The notes: generated from the sequence alone by a model not told the origin. Positions 9,022 to 18,482 are shown, counted from the stretch's first letter. The stretch: 64,000 bases of DNA from RGIG2041 sp045652745 (GCA_045652745.1 JAZRUW010000001.1:136488-200487); one strand, 5' to 3'. Numbers and translations: made by a program.

Positions 9022-10619
9022 TGAAAGCTGTATCTGCGGGTATGGATGGCAATTTGTATTTAGATGAAAAAATGAATATTCTTGGCTCGACTTTGCCCGA
9101 CGGAAGAAAAACAGAGCCTTTTTTGCTTAATTTTGCTATTGGGTGTAAGAAAAAAACATGGCGTTTCGAATCTGATTTTTCAAATATAGAATTTTTACCC
9201 GGACTAAGGGGGGCTACTTATAAATTTGAAGATGAAAGTTGTTGTGCAAAAGTTAAAGTACGGGTACATACGCCATTGGGCCTATGTGCTGATGCGCATT
9301 TGCCTGTATGTGTATTTACGTTTAAAATTAAAAATACTTCTAAAAAGAAGCGTATGTTTACTTTCGGCGTTTGCATGCAAAATCCTTTACCTGAGCCGAT
9401 ACACAGCGTTGCGGATATACGGGATGCAAAGGCAATTTTGTTAGATGATGCCACAGCTGTATCAGTACAGCCTGATTATAAAACTTATTGCATCTGTATG
9501 CAACATGCAACGAAGGCGTTGCGTTATGCGGACAAGAAACATTTCATTTTTGCGGCAAGTGAACCTGTGCGAAGTGATAGTGCAGCAATAGTGCGTTGTA
9601 TAGAGTTGGCGTGCGGCGAAAGTGAAACTGTGCAAGTATTTGTTGGTTGGCACAAACCGAATCTGAATTTTAAACAAGATAACGGTGAGTATATTTGCTT
9701 CAAAGACGGTTATTTGTCTCGGTTTAATAATGCGCTGGATGTAGTTACATACGCAATGACGAATATTGACCGATTGAGCGTAATTCCCAAGGAACTTACA
9801 AAAAAAATGCGTGACTGCACAGAAAGCGGAATGTATTTATATAAACTTTATGAAAACTTTAGTGCGGTTTTGGCGCAGAAGCCATACAGGCTTGAAGAGT
9901 TTGGCAGGGGCAGGGCTTTTTATAGAAACAGACTTAAAGCCGCTGTGCTGTTTGCACAAAAAGATGATTATCGCCTTTGGACGGATGCTTTGGTTTTTGA
10001 TGTAAAAACAGAAGCGGAACAAATTGCGTTTTTGCTGGATGAATGTACGGATGCAGAGCAGAATTTACTAACTTTACCGGTGGTTGCAGACGGCATTTTG
10101 ACATGGCGCGAGTCTGTATTAGATTGCACTGATGTGAGTATACTGGTTTTGCGCACATATCGGCTTTGGATGCAAAACGGACATAGTGTTTTACCACAAA
10201 AAATGTGGGAAAAGCTACAGCGATTATGGGTAAAAAATATTCAGCCCAATACAATTGTTGAACAAATTTATTGTAATTCCGCTACAATGTGTATGAACAA
10301 AATGTATGATTCGTTGTCGACACCGGTACTCGAGAAGGCGGTTTCAATTTCTGATTGTGACTTTTCTGTGATGCGTGCATTGTGGATTAGCAAACAGCTT
10401 GGAATTGAGGTTTTTAGCGAAGATACAATTGTTGCCTTCCTTGAAAGAATTTATATGCAGACCGATATAAAGTCGTGTTCTGCTGAAGATGTGAGTGCCT
10501 ATCTTTGCTTGCTTTTGCACTATGAACGTACACATTTGGCGTTAGCTTTGTACAAAACGATTCCGGACATTTTGGATTCGTTTTTGCTGGATGTTCGCTG
10601 TTTTAAAGAAGTTAAATAA
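9021..10619 (+). CDS. Unrecognised 532-residue protein, possibly a degenerate GH116-like glycosidase relative
   Basis: I do not recognise this protein with certainty. The first 220 residues look like a beta-sandwich, with a block at about 93-120 (LPVCVFTFKIKNTS followed by strand residues) resembling the N-terminal domain of GH116 beta-glucosidases/glucosylceramidases. Residues 240-532 look all-helical, compatible with an alpha/alpha barrel; a segment near 365-400 (TYRLWMQNGHSVLPQKMW) resembles the GH116 VYRDY...GD...W helix pair. I cannot see the usual catalytic Glu/Asp motifs intact, so it may be inactive or a different family. There is no signal peptide. It overlaps rodA by one base (TGATG), hinting at a cell-envelope role. 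Confidence 0.75.
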   Translation: MKAVSAGMDGNLYLDEKMNILGSTLPDGRKTEPFLLNFAIGCKKKTWRFESDFSNIEFLPGLRGATYKFEDESCCAKVKVRVHTPLGLCADAHLPVCVFTFKIKNTSKKKRMFTFGVCMQNPLPEPIHSVADIRDAKAILLDDATAVSVQPDYKTYCICMQHATKALRYADKKHFIFAASEPVRSDSAAIVRCIELACGESETVQVFVGWHKPNLNFKQDNGEYICFKDGYLSRFNNALDVVTYAMTNIDRLSVIPKELTKKMRDCTESGMYLYKLYENFSAVLAQKPYRLEEFGRGRAFYRNRLKAAVLFAQKDDYRLWTDALVFDVKTEAEQIAFLLDECTDAEQNLLTLPVVADGILTWRESVLDCTDVSILVLRTYRLWMQNGHSVLPQKMWEKLQRLWVKNIQPNTIVEQIYCNSATMCMNKMYDSLSTPVLEKAVSISDCDFSVMRALWISKQLGIEVFSEDTIVAFLERIYMQTDIKSCSAEDVSAYLCLLLHYERTHLALALYKTIPDILDSFLLDVRCFKEVK

Positions 10620-10663
10620 ATATAAAAATGGTCGAAACAACGTTTCGGCCATTTTTATATTTA
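10617..10663. terminator. Bidirectional terminator between convergent genes
   Basis: A long hairpin whose core pairs GGTCGAAAC (10630-10638) with GTTTCGGCC (10642-10650, one G-T pair), extended by complementary A-rich and T-rich arms. It can end transcription from both sides and overlaps both stop codons. Confidence 0.85.
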
Positions 10664-11587
10664 CAAATATTTCTTTACGTCTTCGGCAAATGCTGCTTCG
10701 TCATTCGCCTTGGGTTTTTCGATATTATCATAAAGCATCCAGTATTCATTGTGTTCGTTACTCTCGCCCGGTGCCAACAATACGAGTGCGCCCAAAGATT
10801 CAGACTCGAGCATATTAGGATCTGTGTATGTTTCGTAGCAGGCACCGCCATCCGGATAAACGGCATCCGGATGATAATCAAAAGTTTTGACCATCAGGCA
10901 GCCGTTATTATAGAGAAGCGCATATGCGTCTTCATTGGATAAGCCAATCTTAAACTTTCCGGTTGCATTCGGATTTTGCTGCAGGGAGATGAATCTTTCG
11001 CCCCAGTATACACGGTCGTCGTTTAATTTTGTATATGGCCAAAGTATAAGTTGTCGATTGGGGAGAAGGACGGTATCTCTTTGGGTCTGCGGGAGGACGA
11101 GGAGGCCGTTTTTTGCGGTTACAGACAGTGCCCATATTGCACACTCGATTTCTAAAGCGTTGTGATTCGTTACAAGGTGCTTTACATTGACCAATCCGGA
11201 TTCGTTCATAGTAACCGTGATTTCGTATTGTACTTGGTTCGTTGTCTGCTTTTGAGGTCGAGTTATGATGCCACCATCAATAATTTCGTATTCGACAGGG
11301 TCATTGTCAGGATAGTAACTACGTGGTAAATTTTCGGGTGAAAGCCACATTCTGTGACCGCCATAGATGCGCCACTCAGCACCCTTAAAGTAGAAATTGT
11401 CCATTTCCTGACCGTTTCTTTTGAAAAGGACTTCCGTATCTTCCCAGAACATGTTTTCGTTGCCGCAGATTGCATAACGAATGATGCGTGGGCCGATATC
11501 AAGCGTTACGTAGACTTCGGCTTTACCGTTACTGATGACAGCGCATTTGCCGAAGATAGAATAGTTGGTTTCTTTTACGGTTACCAT
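10661..11587 (-). CDS. DUF4380 family protein (galactose-mutarotase-like fold)
   Basis: A 308-residue, beta-rich cytoplasmic protein. The N-terminal block ending in LDIGPRIIRYAICGNENMFWED (about 30-51) and GGHRMWLSPE (about 76-85) match the DUF4380 pattern, related in fold to aldose 1-epimerases. An EFxYxxD-like segment and a C-terminal block of aromatic residues are typical of sugar-binding supersandwich proteins. Substrate and activity are unknown. AGGAGG precedes the start by eight bases. It stands alone, divergent from rex and convergent with the rodA-coupled gene. Confidence 0.75.
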   Translation of the reverse strand: MVTVKETNYSIFGKCAVISNGKAEVYVTLDIGPRIIRYAICGNENMFWEDTEVLFKRNGQEMDNFYFKGAEWRIYGGHRMWLSPENLPRSYYPDNDPVEYEIIDGGIITRPQKQTTNQVQYEITVTMNESGLVNVKHLVTNHNALEIECAIWALSVTAKNGLLVLPQTQRDTVLLPNRQLILWPYTKLNDDRVYWGERFISLQQNPNATGKFKIGLSNEDAYALLYNNGCLMVKTFDYHPDAVYPDGGACYETYTDPNMLESESLGALVLLAPGESNEHNEYWMLYDNIEKPKANDEAAFAEDVKKYL

Positions 11588-11678
11588 TTTGAATGCCTCC
11601 TAAAAACTTTATAATATTAAATTCTTCGGTTTTAATAAAAATCCTTTTATCATGCAAAAAGAGTAAAAATATCCAACC

Positions 11679-11707
11679 TTGCTTTTTAATTTTTGTTATG
11701 TTATAAT
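11679..11707 (+). promoter_or_regulatory. Sigma-A-type promoter of rex
   Basis: TTGCTT (11679-11684), a 17-base spacer and a perfect TATAAT (11702-11707) lie 42 bases before the rex start. I do not see a clean Rex operator (TTGTTAA-N6-TTAACAA) here, only AT-rich half-site-like sequence. Confidence 0.7.
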
Positions 11708-11749
11708 TTTAATGTTAAATGTATTACTTATAGGTTGGGAAGTGAAATT

Positions 11750-12394
11750 ATGCAGCAAAACGAACGGAAGATTTCGCTGGTAGTTATTCGTCGTCTTCCG
11801 AGATATTATCGTTACCTCGGCGATTTGCTCGCGCAGAATATTCGCCGCATTTCGTCTAAGGAACTCAGTCAGCGTATGCATGTGACTGCGTCGCAGATTC
11901 GCCAGGATTTGAACTGCTTTGGCGGTTTCGGTCAGCAGGGGTATGGTTATAACGTGGAAGAACTTTATGAAGAAATCGGAAAAATTCTCGGTATTCGGGA
12001 TGCGCACGATGCCATTATTGTCGGGGCGGGACATCTCGGTCATGCGCTTGCTAATCACGGTGGCTTTGCAAAACGTGGTTTTCATATAAGTGCTATTTTT
12101 GATGTAGACCCGCACAAAATCGGTAAGGTCATAAATGGTATTATTGTTCGGGATATACGTGATCTGGAAGCGCATATTCGTGCTTACAATACCGACATTG
12201 CGATTCTTGCCGTGACGAAATTAGAGACAAAAGCCATGGCTGATCGTTTAATTGCCGCTGGGGTTAAGGGGCTTTTGAATTTTTCTTACGTGGATATTGA
12301 TGTGCCGGACGATGTGGTTGTCGAAAATGTACATCTGTCCGACAGCTTGATGACCTTGTCGTACCAATTACGGGAAAAACAGAATATGAAATGA
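11750..12394 (+). CDS. rex: Redox-sensing transcriptional repressor Rex
   Basis: NADH/NAD+-responsive repressor of fermentation and respiration genes. The N-terminal winged helix (about 1-75) contains RLPRYYRYLGDL and SASQIRQDL-type recognition residues (here TASQIRQDLNCFGGFGQQGYGY). A Rossmann fold follows with the nucleotide-binding motif VGAGHLGHAL, and a domain-swapped helix lies at the C-terminus. ATG 11750 gives the standard N-terminus and follows GGGAAGTGA; in-frame sequence upstream runs into the promoter. The 214-residue length is normal. A hairpin follows immediately. Confidence 0.96.
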   Translation: MQQNERKISLVVIRRLPRYYRYLGDLLAQNIRRISSKELSQRMHVTASQIRQDLNCFGGFGQQGYGYNVEELYEEIGKILGIRDAHDAIIVGAGHLGHALANHGGFAKRGFHISAIFDVDPHKIGKVINGIIVRDIRDLEAHIRAYNTDIAILAVTKLETKAMADRLIAAGVKGLLNFSYVDIDVPDDVVVENVHLSDSLMTLSYQLREKQNMK

Positions 12395-12439
12395 GATATA
12401 AGGGTTGTTGCATTTTTACTAGCGACAACCCTTATATCT
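12394..12439. terminator. Perfect 15-base-pair hairpin between rex and hemZ
   Basis: AGATATAAGGGTTGT (12394-12408) pairs exactly with 12425-12439 across a 16-base loop. The rex stop codon touches the left arm and hemZ, on the other strand, ends at 12449. The T-tails are weak (ATTTTTG on the plus side), so termination efficiency is uncertain, but the position between convergent genes argues for a shared terminator. Confidence 0.7.
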
Positions 12440-12448
12440 ATTTTTGCG

Positions 12449-13894
12449 TTATTTGAAATTGTTAAAAAAATCGTCTTTTTTTTGAAGAATTTCATCAAAT
12501 CTTTGAATGTATTCAATGGGAGATTTGAAATTGTATACACGCTCTATACGGTCGGTTTCAAAATCAACAAATTTACCGGAGGCGCTGCCGCCGAGTGCAA
12601 GGATGGATTGTGCCTCTTCCATGATGTTTACGTTATATAAACTTGCATAACCGGGCTTGGTGTATCCGACATTTTCAAAATTTCCGAGCATATTTTTTTG
12701 GCGGTACATATAGTATGGCTCATAGCCTTTTTCTTGCATGAAATTTTGAGCAAGCGTAAGCATACCATTTACCACGTTTGCATCGGTTAAACTGTAATCC
12801 CCAAGTTTTTGATGTAGTGCAGAGCCACGCTTTACAGACATGGTGTGCACAGTGATGTTCTCGGGAGAAAGTGCCTCAATGCGCTCAAGCGTGTGTGCAA
12901 AATCTGCTTCGCTTTCCATGGGTAAACCGACAATTAAATCAGTGTTAATATTATTGAACCCAAGAGAACGCGCCATTGTAAAGGCATATACTATATCGTC
13001 GGCATTATGGGCACGACCAATAGCTGTAAGGGTTTTGTCGTTCATGGTTTGCGGATTAATGCTGATGCGTGTAACACCCCCGTTTTTTAATACAGTCAGT
13101 TTTTCGTGGGTGATTGTATCCGGTCTTCCTGCCTCTACGCAAAATTCTTTGCAGTTGCGCAAATCGAAATGGATGCGCACTTGCTCAAGTAAAAATTCCA
13201 GAGTTTCGGCATCGAGAGAGGTAGGCGTTCCGCCGCCAAAATATACGCTTTGGATATTTAAATTCTTTTCTTTTACTTTTCGTGCGCTGTATTCAATTTC
13301 TTTTGCCAGAAGTCGTACATAATCCGTCACATATTTTTTTGTGTGTCTTAAATCTGCTGATACAAAAGAACAATACAAGCATCTTGTAGGGCAGAAGGGG
13401 ATGCCAACATACAAACCGATATCCCTATCCGTATTTTGCGCAATCAACGGCATTTCATTTTGCGCAACGCGCAGTGCCAATTGTAATTTTTCTTCTTGCG
13501 CCCCATACAAGGATTTCATGTATTCTATGCACTCGGCTTCGCTTTTGCCTTGTGATAACATTTTGCGAAATGGTTTTGCCGGACGAACACCGGTCATCAC
13601 CCCCCAAGGCAGTTGTGACGGTTTGCATTTTTGCGCAGCATTGCGCAGAGACATACCGCTGACAGCTGCACAGATGCGTTTAAATATATGCTTGTCCGAT
13701 AGTTCGGCTTCCGTGAAACTATAAGTGCCGGTATAGACATGTCCATTGTAGGTAAGGCATGTATCGACGGTCAGTGTGTTGTCTTGCACACTTGCGGTAG
13801 ATACAATATCTACATCCTCTTCTTGTTTAAAAAACAGTACAGCGACAAGCCATAAATTATATTCTAAACTGTGCCCTATGGTTTTAATATTCAT
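12449..13894 (-). CDS. hemZ: Coproporphyrinogen dehydrogenase HemZ (radical SAM)
   Basis: HemN-family radical-SAM protein that oxidatively decarboxylates coproporphyrinogen III without oxygen, or acts as a related haem chaperone; family members are hard to separate by sequence. The 4Fe-4S cluster motif is CPTRCLYC (Cys168, Cys172, Cys175), and the YFGGGTPTSL SAM-binding block follows. The frame is open 90 bases further upstream, but I place the start at 13894: it gives the usual HemZ N-terminus (MNIKTIGHSLEYN), has AGGATTGGGA as a ribosome binding site, and overlaps the upstream hydrolase by only 11 bases. Confidence 0.9.
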   Translation of the reverse strand: MNIKTIGHSLEYNLWLVAVLFFKQEEDVDIVSTASVQDNTLTVDTCLTYNGHVYTGTYSFTEAELSDKHIFKRICAAVSGMSLRNAAQKCKPSQLPWGVMTGVRPAKPFRKMLSQGKSEAECIEYMKSLYGAQEEKLQLALRVAQNEMPLIAQNTDRDIGLYVGIPFCPTRCLYCSFVSADLRHTKKYVTDYVRLLAKEIEYSARKVKEKNLNIQSVYFGGGTPTSLDAETLEFLLEQVRIHFDLRNCKEFCVEAGRPDTITHEKLTVLKNGGVTRISINPQTMNDKTLTAIGRAHNADDIVYAFTMARSLGFNNINTDLIVGLPMESEADFAHTLERIEALSPENITVHTMSVKRGSALHQKLGDYSLTDANVVNGMLTLAQNFMQEKGYEPYYMYRQKNMLGNFENVGYTKPGYASLYNVNIMEEAQSILALGGSASGKFVDFETDRIERVYNFKSPIEYIQRFDEILQKKDDFFNNFK

Positions 13895-14525
13895 ATTCCC
13901 AATCCTGCTGTATATATTCATTGTGTTGTTTTTCGTATCCAATAGATGTAGTTCTGCCATGTCCGGGGTAAACTTGTGTATCATCGGGCAGAACGTAGAG
14001 TTGACGGCGGATGGATTCTTTTAAAATATCAAAGTCCCCGCCGGGAAGGTCGCAACGTCCCACATTTCGCAAGAATAGTGTGTCGCCGGAAAACAACATG
14101 CCGTCGGTATAATAACAAACACTACCGACTGTATGGCCGGGGGTGTAGAGTACTTTAATGTCAATGTCTCCGATATAAAGCGTTTCGTTATCTACGACGG
14201 TTTTGCTTGGTTCTGCGGTCGGGCAGATGCCGTCTGAATATGCAGCGAGATTTACGGTTGGGTCGCAAACTGCATCTTCCTCAAACTGATGAATAATCAG
14301 TTGCGCATCCGTTGCTGAAACAAGAGCATCTACTGCACCGAGATGGTCATAGTGTGCGTGTGTAAGCAGTATGTATTTAAGTGTATAGCCATCCTCTTCT
14401 AAAACATCTAAAATCTCGGAAGCATCGCAAGGGGCATCGATTACGGCGGCAAGTTTTGTTTTCTCGTCGCCGAGAATGTAACAATTGTTATCCATGTTAC
14501 CCAAAGATAGCATTTTAAAAAACAT
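13884..14525 (-). CDS. MBL-fold metallo-hydrolase (glyoxalase II-like)
   Basis: A 213-residue metallo-beta-lactamase-fold hydrolase with the metal-binding motif THAHYDHLG (His56, His58, Asp60, His61), further ligands in PGHTVGSVCYY and FSGDTLF, and a late PGHG motif. This group hydrolyses thioesters such as hydroxyacylglutathione or related substrates; the real substrate is unknown. ATG 14525 follows AGAAAGGA seven bases upstream, preferable to the open frame extending to 14564. It lies 13 bases after rel and overlaps hemZ, a common clostridial arrangement. Confidence 0.92.
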   Translation of the reverse strand: MFFKMLSLGNMDNNCYILGDEKTKLAAVIDAPCDASEILDVLEEDGYTLKYILLTHAHYDHLGAVDALVSATDAQLIIHQFEEDAVCDPTVNLAAYSDGICPTAEPSKTVVDNETLYIGDIDIKVLYTPGHTVGSVCYYTDGMLFSGDTLFLRNVGRCDLPGGDFDILKESIRRQLYVLPDDTQVYPGHGRTTSIGYEKQHNEYIQQDWEYEY

Positions 14526-14538
14526 GGTGATATCCTTT

Positions 14539-16746
14539 CTATTGTGTATTTCTGGTGATTTCATATACGCCCTGTATCGAGCGCATACGTTTTGTGATAA
14601 TATCCAACTGTCCGGTATTGCTGATTTCTGCCGTAAGCGTTATGATGGCAATGTTGCCTTTTGTGGTGCGTGCGCTGAAAGAACGCATAGGAATTTTCAA
14701 ATCCATCATGTTGCTTGTGATTTCTGCCAATAGACCGGTGCGGTCATCTGCTTCTATTTGTAAATCTACGAGATAGGATGCGTTTTTCGTTTCTTCCCAG
14801 GATACGTTGATTAAGCGTCCTAAATCCTCTTCGCTCAGTGCAGTCATGGACATGTTCGGGCAATCGCGCCTGTGCACGGAAACGCCGCGTCCTTTCGTGA
14901 TGAAACCGATGACATCGTCACCCGGAACCGGGTTGCAACAACGGGAAAGACGCACAAGACAGTTGTCAATGCCGTGCACAATAATGCCGTTGGAGGCTTT
15001 TGTTTTATGTGGGGATGGTGTTGCGGTAATCGCTTCTATATCCAGTGCGGTTAGATCTTGTGCATTTTCTGTCTTTGCGATTTTTAAATATTCATCGCGG
15101 AGACGTACAACAATTTTTTGCGCAGTAAGACCGCCATATCCGATAGATGCGTATAAATCGTCTAAATTATTTAAGTTGTATCTTTTTAAAATTGGGTCAA
15201 TCCACTCTTGGCGGAACAACTGACCAAAGGAGAGGGAATGACGCTTTAATTCTTTGTCAATTAAGTCTTTGCCGCGTAGGATGTTTTCATCTCTACGCTC
15301 TTTCTTAAACCATTGGTTAATTTTGTTTCTTGCTTGTGATGTTTTTACGATTTTCAGCCAATCGCGGCTTGGGCCGTATACAGAAGACGATGTCAGGATT
15401 TCAATAATATCGCCGTTTTGTAAAACAGTATCAATTGGTACAATTTTACTATTCACGCGCGCACCCATCATCTTGTAACCAATAGCGGAGTGAATGGCAA
15501 ACGCAAAATCTATCGGTGTGGCACCGGCAGGAAGATTAATGACATCGCCTTGTGGTGTGAAGACAAAAACCTCATCGGCAAACATATCGATTTTGAGCGT
15601 GCGCATGAATTCGTCTTCGTCCATTGTATCCTTTTGAATTTCCAAAAGTTGACGCACCCAAGCAAACTTCGCATCAGAATCTGTTGGGCCACTGATGCCT
15701 TCCTTGTATTTCCAATGCGCTGCAACACCTTTTTCGGCGACACTGTGCATTTCCCAAGTGCGAATTTGTATTTCAAGAGGACTGCCGTTCGGTCCGATAA
15801 CGGTTGTGTGCAGAGATTGATACATATTCGGCTTCGGCATGGCAATGTAATCTTTAAAACGCATCGGAATCGGACTGAATTGCTCGTGGACCATGCCCAG
15901 AACAGTATAACAGTCGCTGACAGTGTCAACTATAATGCGTACGGCAAACAGATCATAAATTTCATCAAGAGACTTTTGTTGAGTGTACATCTTACGATAT
16001 ATGCTGTAAAAATGCTTCGCTCTGCCGTTGATTTGACCTTTGATGCCGAGCCCTTTGAGCTTGTCTTCGAGTGACTGCATGACATCGCTGATGTACTCAT
16101 CACGTTCGATTTTCTTTTGTTTGATGCTTTCTGTGATTTCTTGATAGGCAACAGGATCTAAATACTTAAGTGCCAGATCTTCAAGTTCGCCTTTCACGGT
16201 TGCAATACCGAGCCTGTGTGCTAAGGGAGCGAATACCTCCATGGTTTCACGTGCTTTTTCACGCTGCTTTTCAGGGGGCATGCTTTTGAGTGTACGCATA
16301 TTGTGCAAGCGGTCGGCAAGCTTTATTAAAATTACACGGATATCCTTCGCCATAGCCAACAGCATTTTGCGTAAGTTTTCGATTTGTTGTTCTTCTTTGC
16401 TAGTGAAATTAATTTTGCCGAGTTTGGTTACGCCGTCAACCAGAGCAGCCACATCTGCACCGAATTTTTCTTCTATTTCTTCTAAAGTAACCTTTGTGTC
16501 TTCGACAACATCGTGTAAAAGAGCAGCAGTGATGGATTGCAAATCCATTTCGAGTTCGGCTAAAATAATAGCAACGTGGAGAGGATGATGAATATAGGGT
16601 TCACCTGAAATTCTGAACTGCCCATTGTGTGCGTCGTTTGCGTAGGTATATGCCTCCAAGACGGATTTTATATCGGCCGTTGGATTGTAACTTTTGATTT
16701 CATTCATTAAGTTGTCTAAAATGACCTTTGTGTCCGTGATGGTCAT
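14539..16746 (-). CDS. rel: Bifunctional (p)ppGpp synthetase/hydrolase
   Basis: Makes and degrades the stringent-response alarmone (p)ppGpp. The HD hydrolase domain (about 30-190) retains His53/His54, His78-Asp79 and Glu82-Asp83, so hydrolysis is likely intact. The synthetase domain (about 235-350), TGS domain (about 395-455, starting VFVFTPQGDVINLP) and C-terminal ACT domain (about 660-735) follow. At 735 residues it is full length. An AAAGGA site precedes the ATG. It is 29 bases downstream of recJ; the apt gene commonly found between them in Clostridia is absent. Confidence 0.97.
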   Translation of the reverse strand: MTITDTKVILDNLMNEIKSYNPTADIKSVLEAYTYANDAHNGQFRISGEPYIHHPLHVAIILAELEMDLQSITAALLHDVVEDTKVTLEEIEEKFGADVAALVDGVTKLGKINFTSKEEQQIENLRKMLLAMAKDIRVILIKLADRLHNMRTLKSMPPEKQREKARETMEVFAPLAHRLGIATVKGELEDLALKYLDPVAYQEITESIKQKKIERDEYISDVMQSLEDKLKGLGIKGQINGRAKHFYSIYRKMYTQQKSLDEIYDLFAVRIIVDTVSDCYTVLGMVHEQFSPIPMRFKDYIAMPKPNMYQSLHTTVIGPNGSPLEIQIRTWEMHSVAEKGVAAHWKYKEGISGPTDSDAKFAWVRQLLEIQKDTMDEDEFMRTLKIDMFADEVFVFTPQGDVINLPAGATPIDFAFAIHSAIGYKMMGARVNSKIVPIDTVLQNGDIIEILTSSSVYGPSRDWLKIVKTSQARNKINQWFKKERRDENILRGKDLIDKELKRHSLSFGQLFRQEWIDPILKRYNLNNLDDLYASIGYGGLTAQKIVVRLRDEYLKIAKTENAQDLTALDIEAITATPSPHKTKASNGIIVHGIDNCLVRLSRCCNPVPGDDVIGFITKGRGVSVHRRDCPNMSMTALSEEDLGRLINVSWEETKNASYLVDLQIEADDRTGLLAEITSNMMDLKIPMRSFSARTTKGNIAIITLTAEISNTGQLDIITKRMRSIQGVYEITRNTQ

Positions 16747-16775
16747 GAAGCAACATCCTTTCGATGGAACTGTTG

Positions 16776-18482
16776 TTATTTTACCGCTTGGCGAACATCT
16801 TTTAAAATAAGTTGCAATTGTTTGTTGCCACGAAAAATGTTAGTGTCGATGGTAAAGGCGAGATCCAGACTAGCGCCGATTTTAAAATTTTCTGCTACCT
16901 CCGACATGTTGAAGCCTACAAATTCAGCGTGTCTTCCTGCTTTGGATACTGAAATTTTGCAATGTTTTCCGTTGCCGATTTGACGTACAGACTGCAAAGT
17001 TGTGTTCATCACGGCAAAGACCGGCTGCGCGTTTCCCATGCCGAACGGCTCTAAAATGCTCAATATTTCTGCGTTTTGGAGTGTTAAATCTCCAAGCTGC
17101 AGTACAGCATCAATATTAATATACGGCACGAGTGTATCTTCAGTCATTACTTCGTTGGCATATGCATTAATTTGTTTGTCAAATTCATCAATGCTGTCCG
17201 CAGAAAGACCGAGGCCGGCTGCCAGTTCGTGTCCGCCAAATTTCAAAAGCGTGTCACTGCAATGGGTAAGTGCGTCAAAAATATTAAAGCCTTTTACACT
17301 TCGTCCTGAGCCCTTGCCGAGTTTGTCCGAAAGTGAAATCAAAATGGTCGGCTTATAGAATTTATCTGTAATTCTGGATGCTACAATACCGATGACGCCA
17401 TGATGCCAGTCTTCCTTTGCAAGCACGAAAACTTTCTTTTCTTCCGGTTTGTCCATAGCTGAAATCATGTCGAGTGCGTCTTTTAAGATTTCCATTTCTG
17501 TCTGCTGACGTTGGTGATTTTCATCATCCAATTGCACTGCGATTTCCTGCGCTCTTTCCCGTGAGTCTGTAACAAGCAGCTCAACTGCGAGAGTGGCGCT
17601 GCCTACGCGACCTGCGGCATTGATGCGGGGAGCAATGGTGAAACTGATATTTCCGGCCGTCAATGGTTTGTCTGTTATGCCGGCAACCTGAAAAAGAGAT
17701 TGAATACCGATATTGTCTGTCTGTTGCAGCTTTTTTAAACCATGCGAAACGAAAAGTCTATTTTCGCCTGTTAGGCTAACAACATCGGCAATGGTACCAA
17801 TCGCAACGATATCAATAAATGCATCGAAATATTCACTTGTATTCAGACCCAGCTCCAACACAATCGCTAAGATAAACTTAAATGCTACACCGACGCCGGC
17901 TAACTCTTTGAACGGATAAGTACAGTCGGGTTGTTTGGGGTTGATTACAGCTAATGCACGCGGAATTTCCACTTTGCATGTATGGTGGTCTGTTATAATA
18001 ATATCCAGACCAATCGTTTTAGCAAATTCCACCTCGCCGACGGCTGTAATACCGCAGTCGACGGTAATCATCAGTGTTGCCCCGTCTTTGCGGATTTTTT
18101 GCAATGCAAGTATATTGATTCCGTAGCCTTCGTCCACGCGATTAGGAATATAATAACTGACATTTAAGCCGAGTCCTTTTAGGAATTTGTATACAATAGC
18201 TGATGAGGTGATACCATCTACATCATAATCGCCGTAGATAACAACGGTTTCATTTGTTTCTAAAGCTTGCTTAATACGGGCTGCAGCTTTTTGAGCATCC
18301 TTGAGTAAAAAGGGATGATGGATGCCGCTCTTGGTTTTGGATAAAAATTGTTTTGCGCTTTCCGATTCGTTAATGTTTCTGTTTGCCAGTATGGAAGCGA
18401 CAACTGTCGGGATATGTAACTGCTCCGCGAGTGTTTGTGCATCCTGCGGACACTTTAAAAAATTCCATTTTTTTTGTGTCAT
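16776..18482 (-). CDS. recJ: Single-stranded-DNA-specific exonuclease RecJ
   Basis: 5'-to-3' single-strand exonuclease in recombination and mismatch repair. DHH-superfamily motifs are present: DYDVDG (Asp85, Asp87, Asp89), VDCGI (Asp142) and DHH at 165-167. The DHHA1 domain carries the GxGGHxxAAG signature (FGGHELAAGLG, about 405-415), and a C-terminal OB-fold completes a 568-residue protein. GGAGG precedes the start by seven bases. It is first of the recJ-rel-MBL-hemZ operon. Confidence 0.96.
   Translation of the reverse strand: MTQKKWNFLKCPQDAQTLAEQLHIPTVVASILANRNINESESAKQFLSKTKSGIHHPFLLKDAQKAAARIKQALETNETVVIYGDYDVDGITSSAIVYKFLKGLGLNVSYYIPNRVDEGYGINILALQKIRKDGATLMITVDCGITAVGEVEFAKTIGLDIIITDHHTCKVEIPRALAVINPKQPDCTYPFKELAGVGVAFKFILAIVLELGLNTSEYFDAFIDIVAIGTIADVVSLTGENRLFVSHGLKKLQQTDNIGIQSLFQVAGITDKPLTAGNISFTIAPRINAAGRVGSATLAVELLVTDSRERAQEIAVQLDDENHQRQQTEMEILKDALDMISAMDKPEEKKVFVLAKEDWHHGVIGIVASRITDKFYKPTILISLSDKLGKGSGRSVKGFNIFDALTHCSDTLLKFGGHELAAGLGLSADSIDEFDKQINAYANEVMTEDTLVPYINIDAVLQLGDLTLQNAEILSILEPFGMGNAQPVFAVMNTTLQSVRQIGNGKHCKISVSKAGRHAEFVGFNMSEVAENFKIGASLDLAFTIDTNIFRGNKQLQLILKDVRQAVK

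Noticed and set aside
11640..11749. Rex autoregulatory operator upstream of rex
   Set aside because: Only partial TTGTTA/GTTAAA half-sites in AT-rich DNA; the spacing and symmetry of TTGTTAA-N6-TTAACAA are not met.
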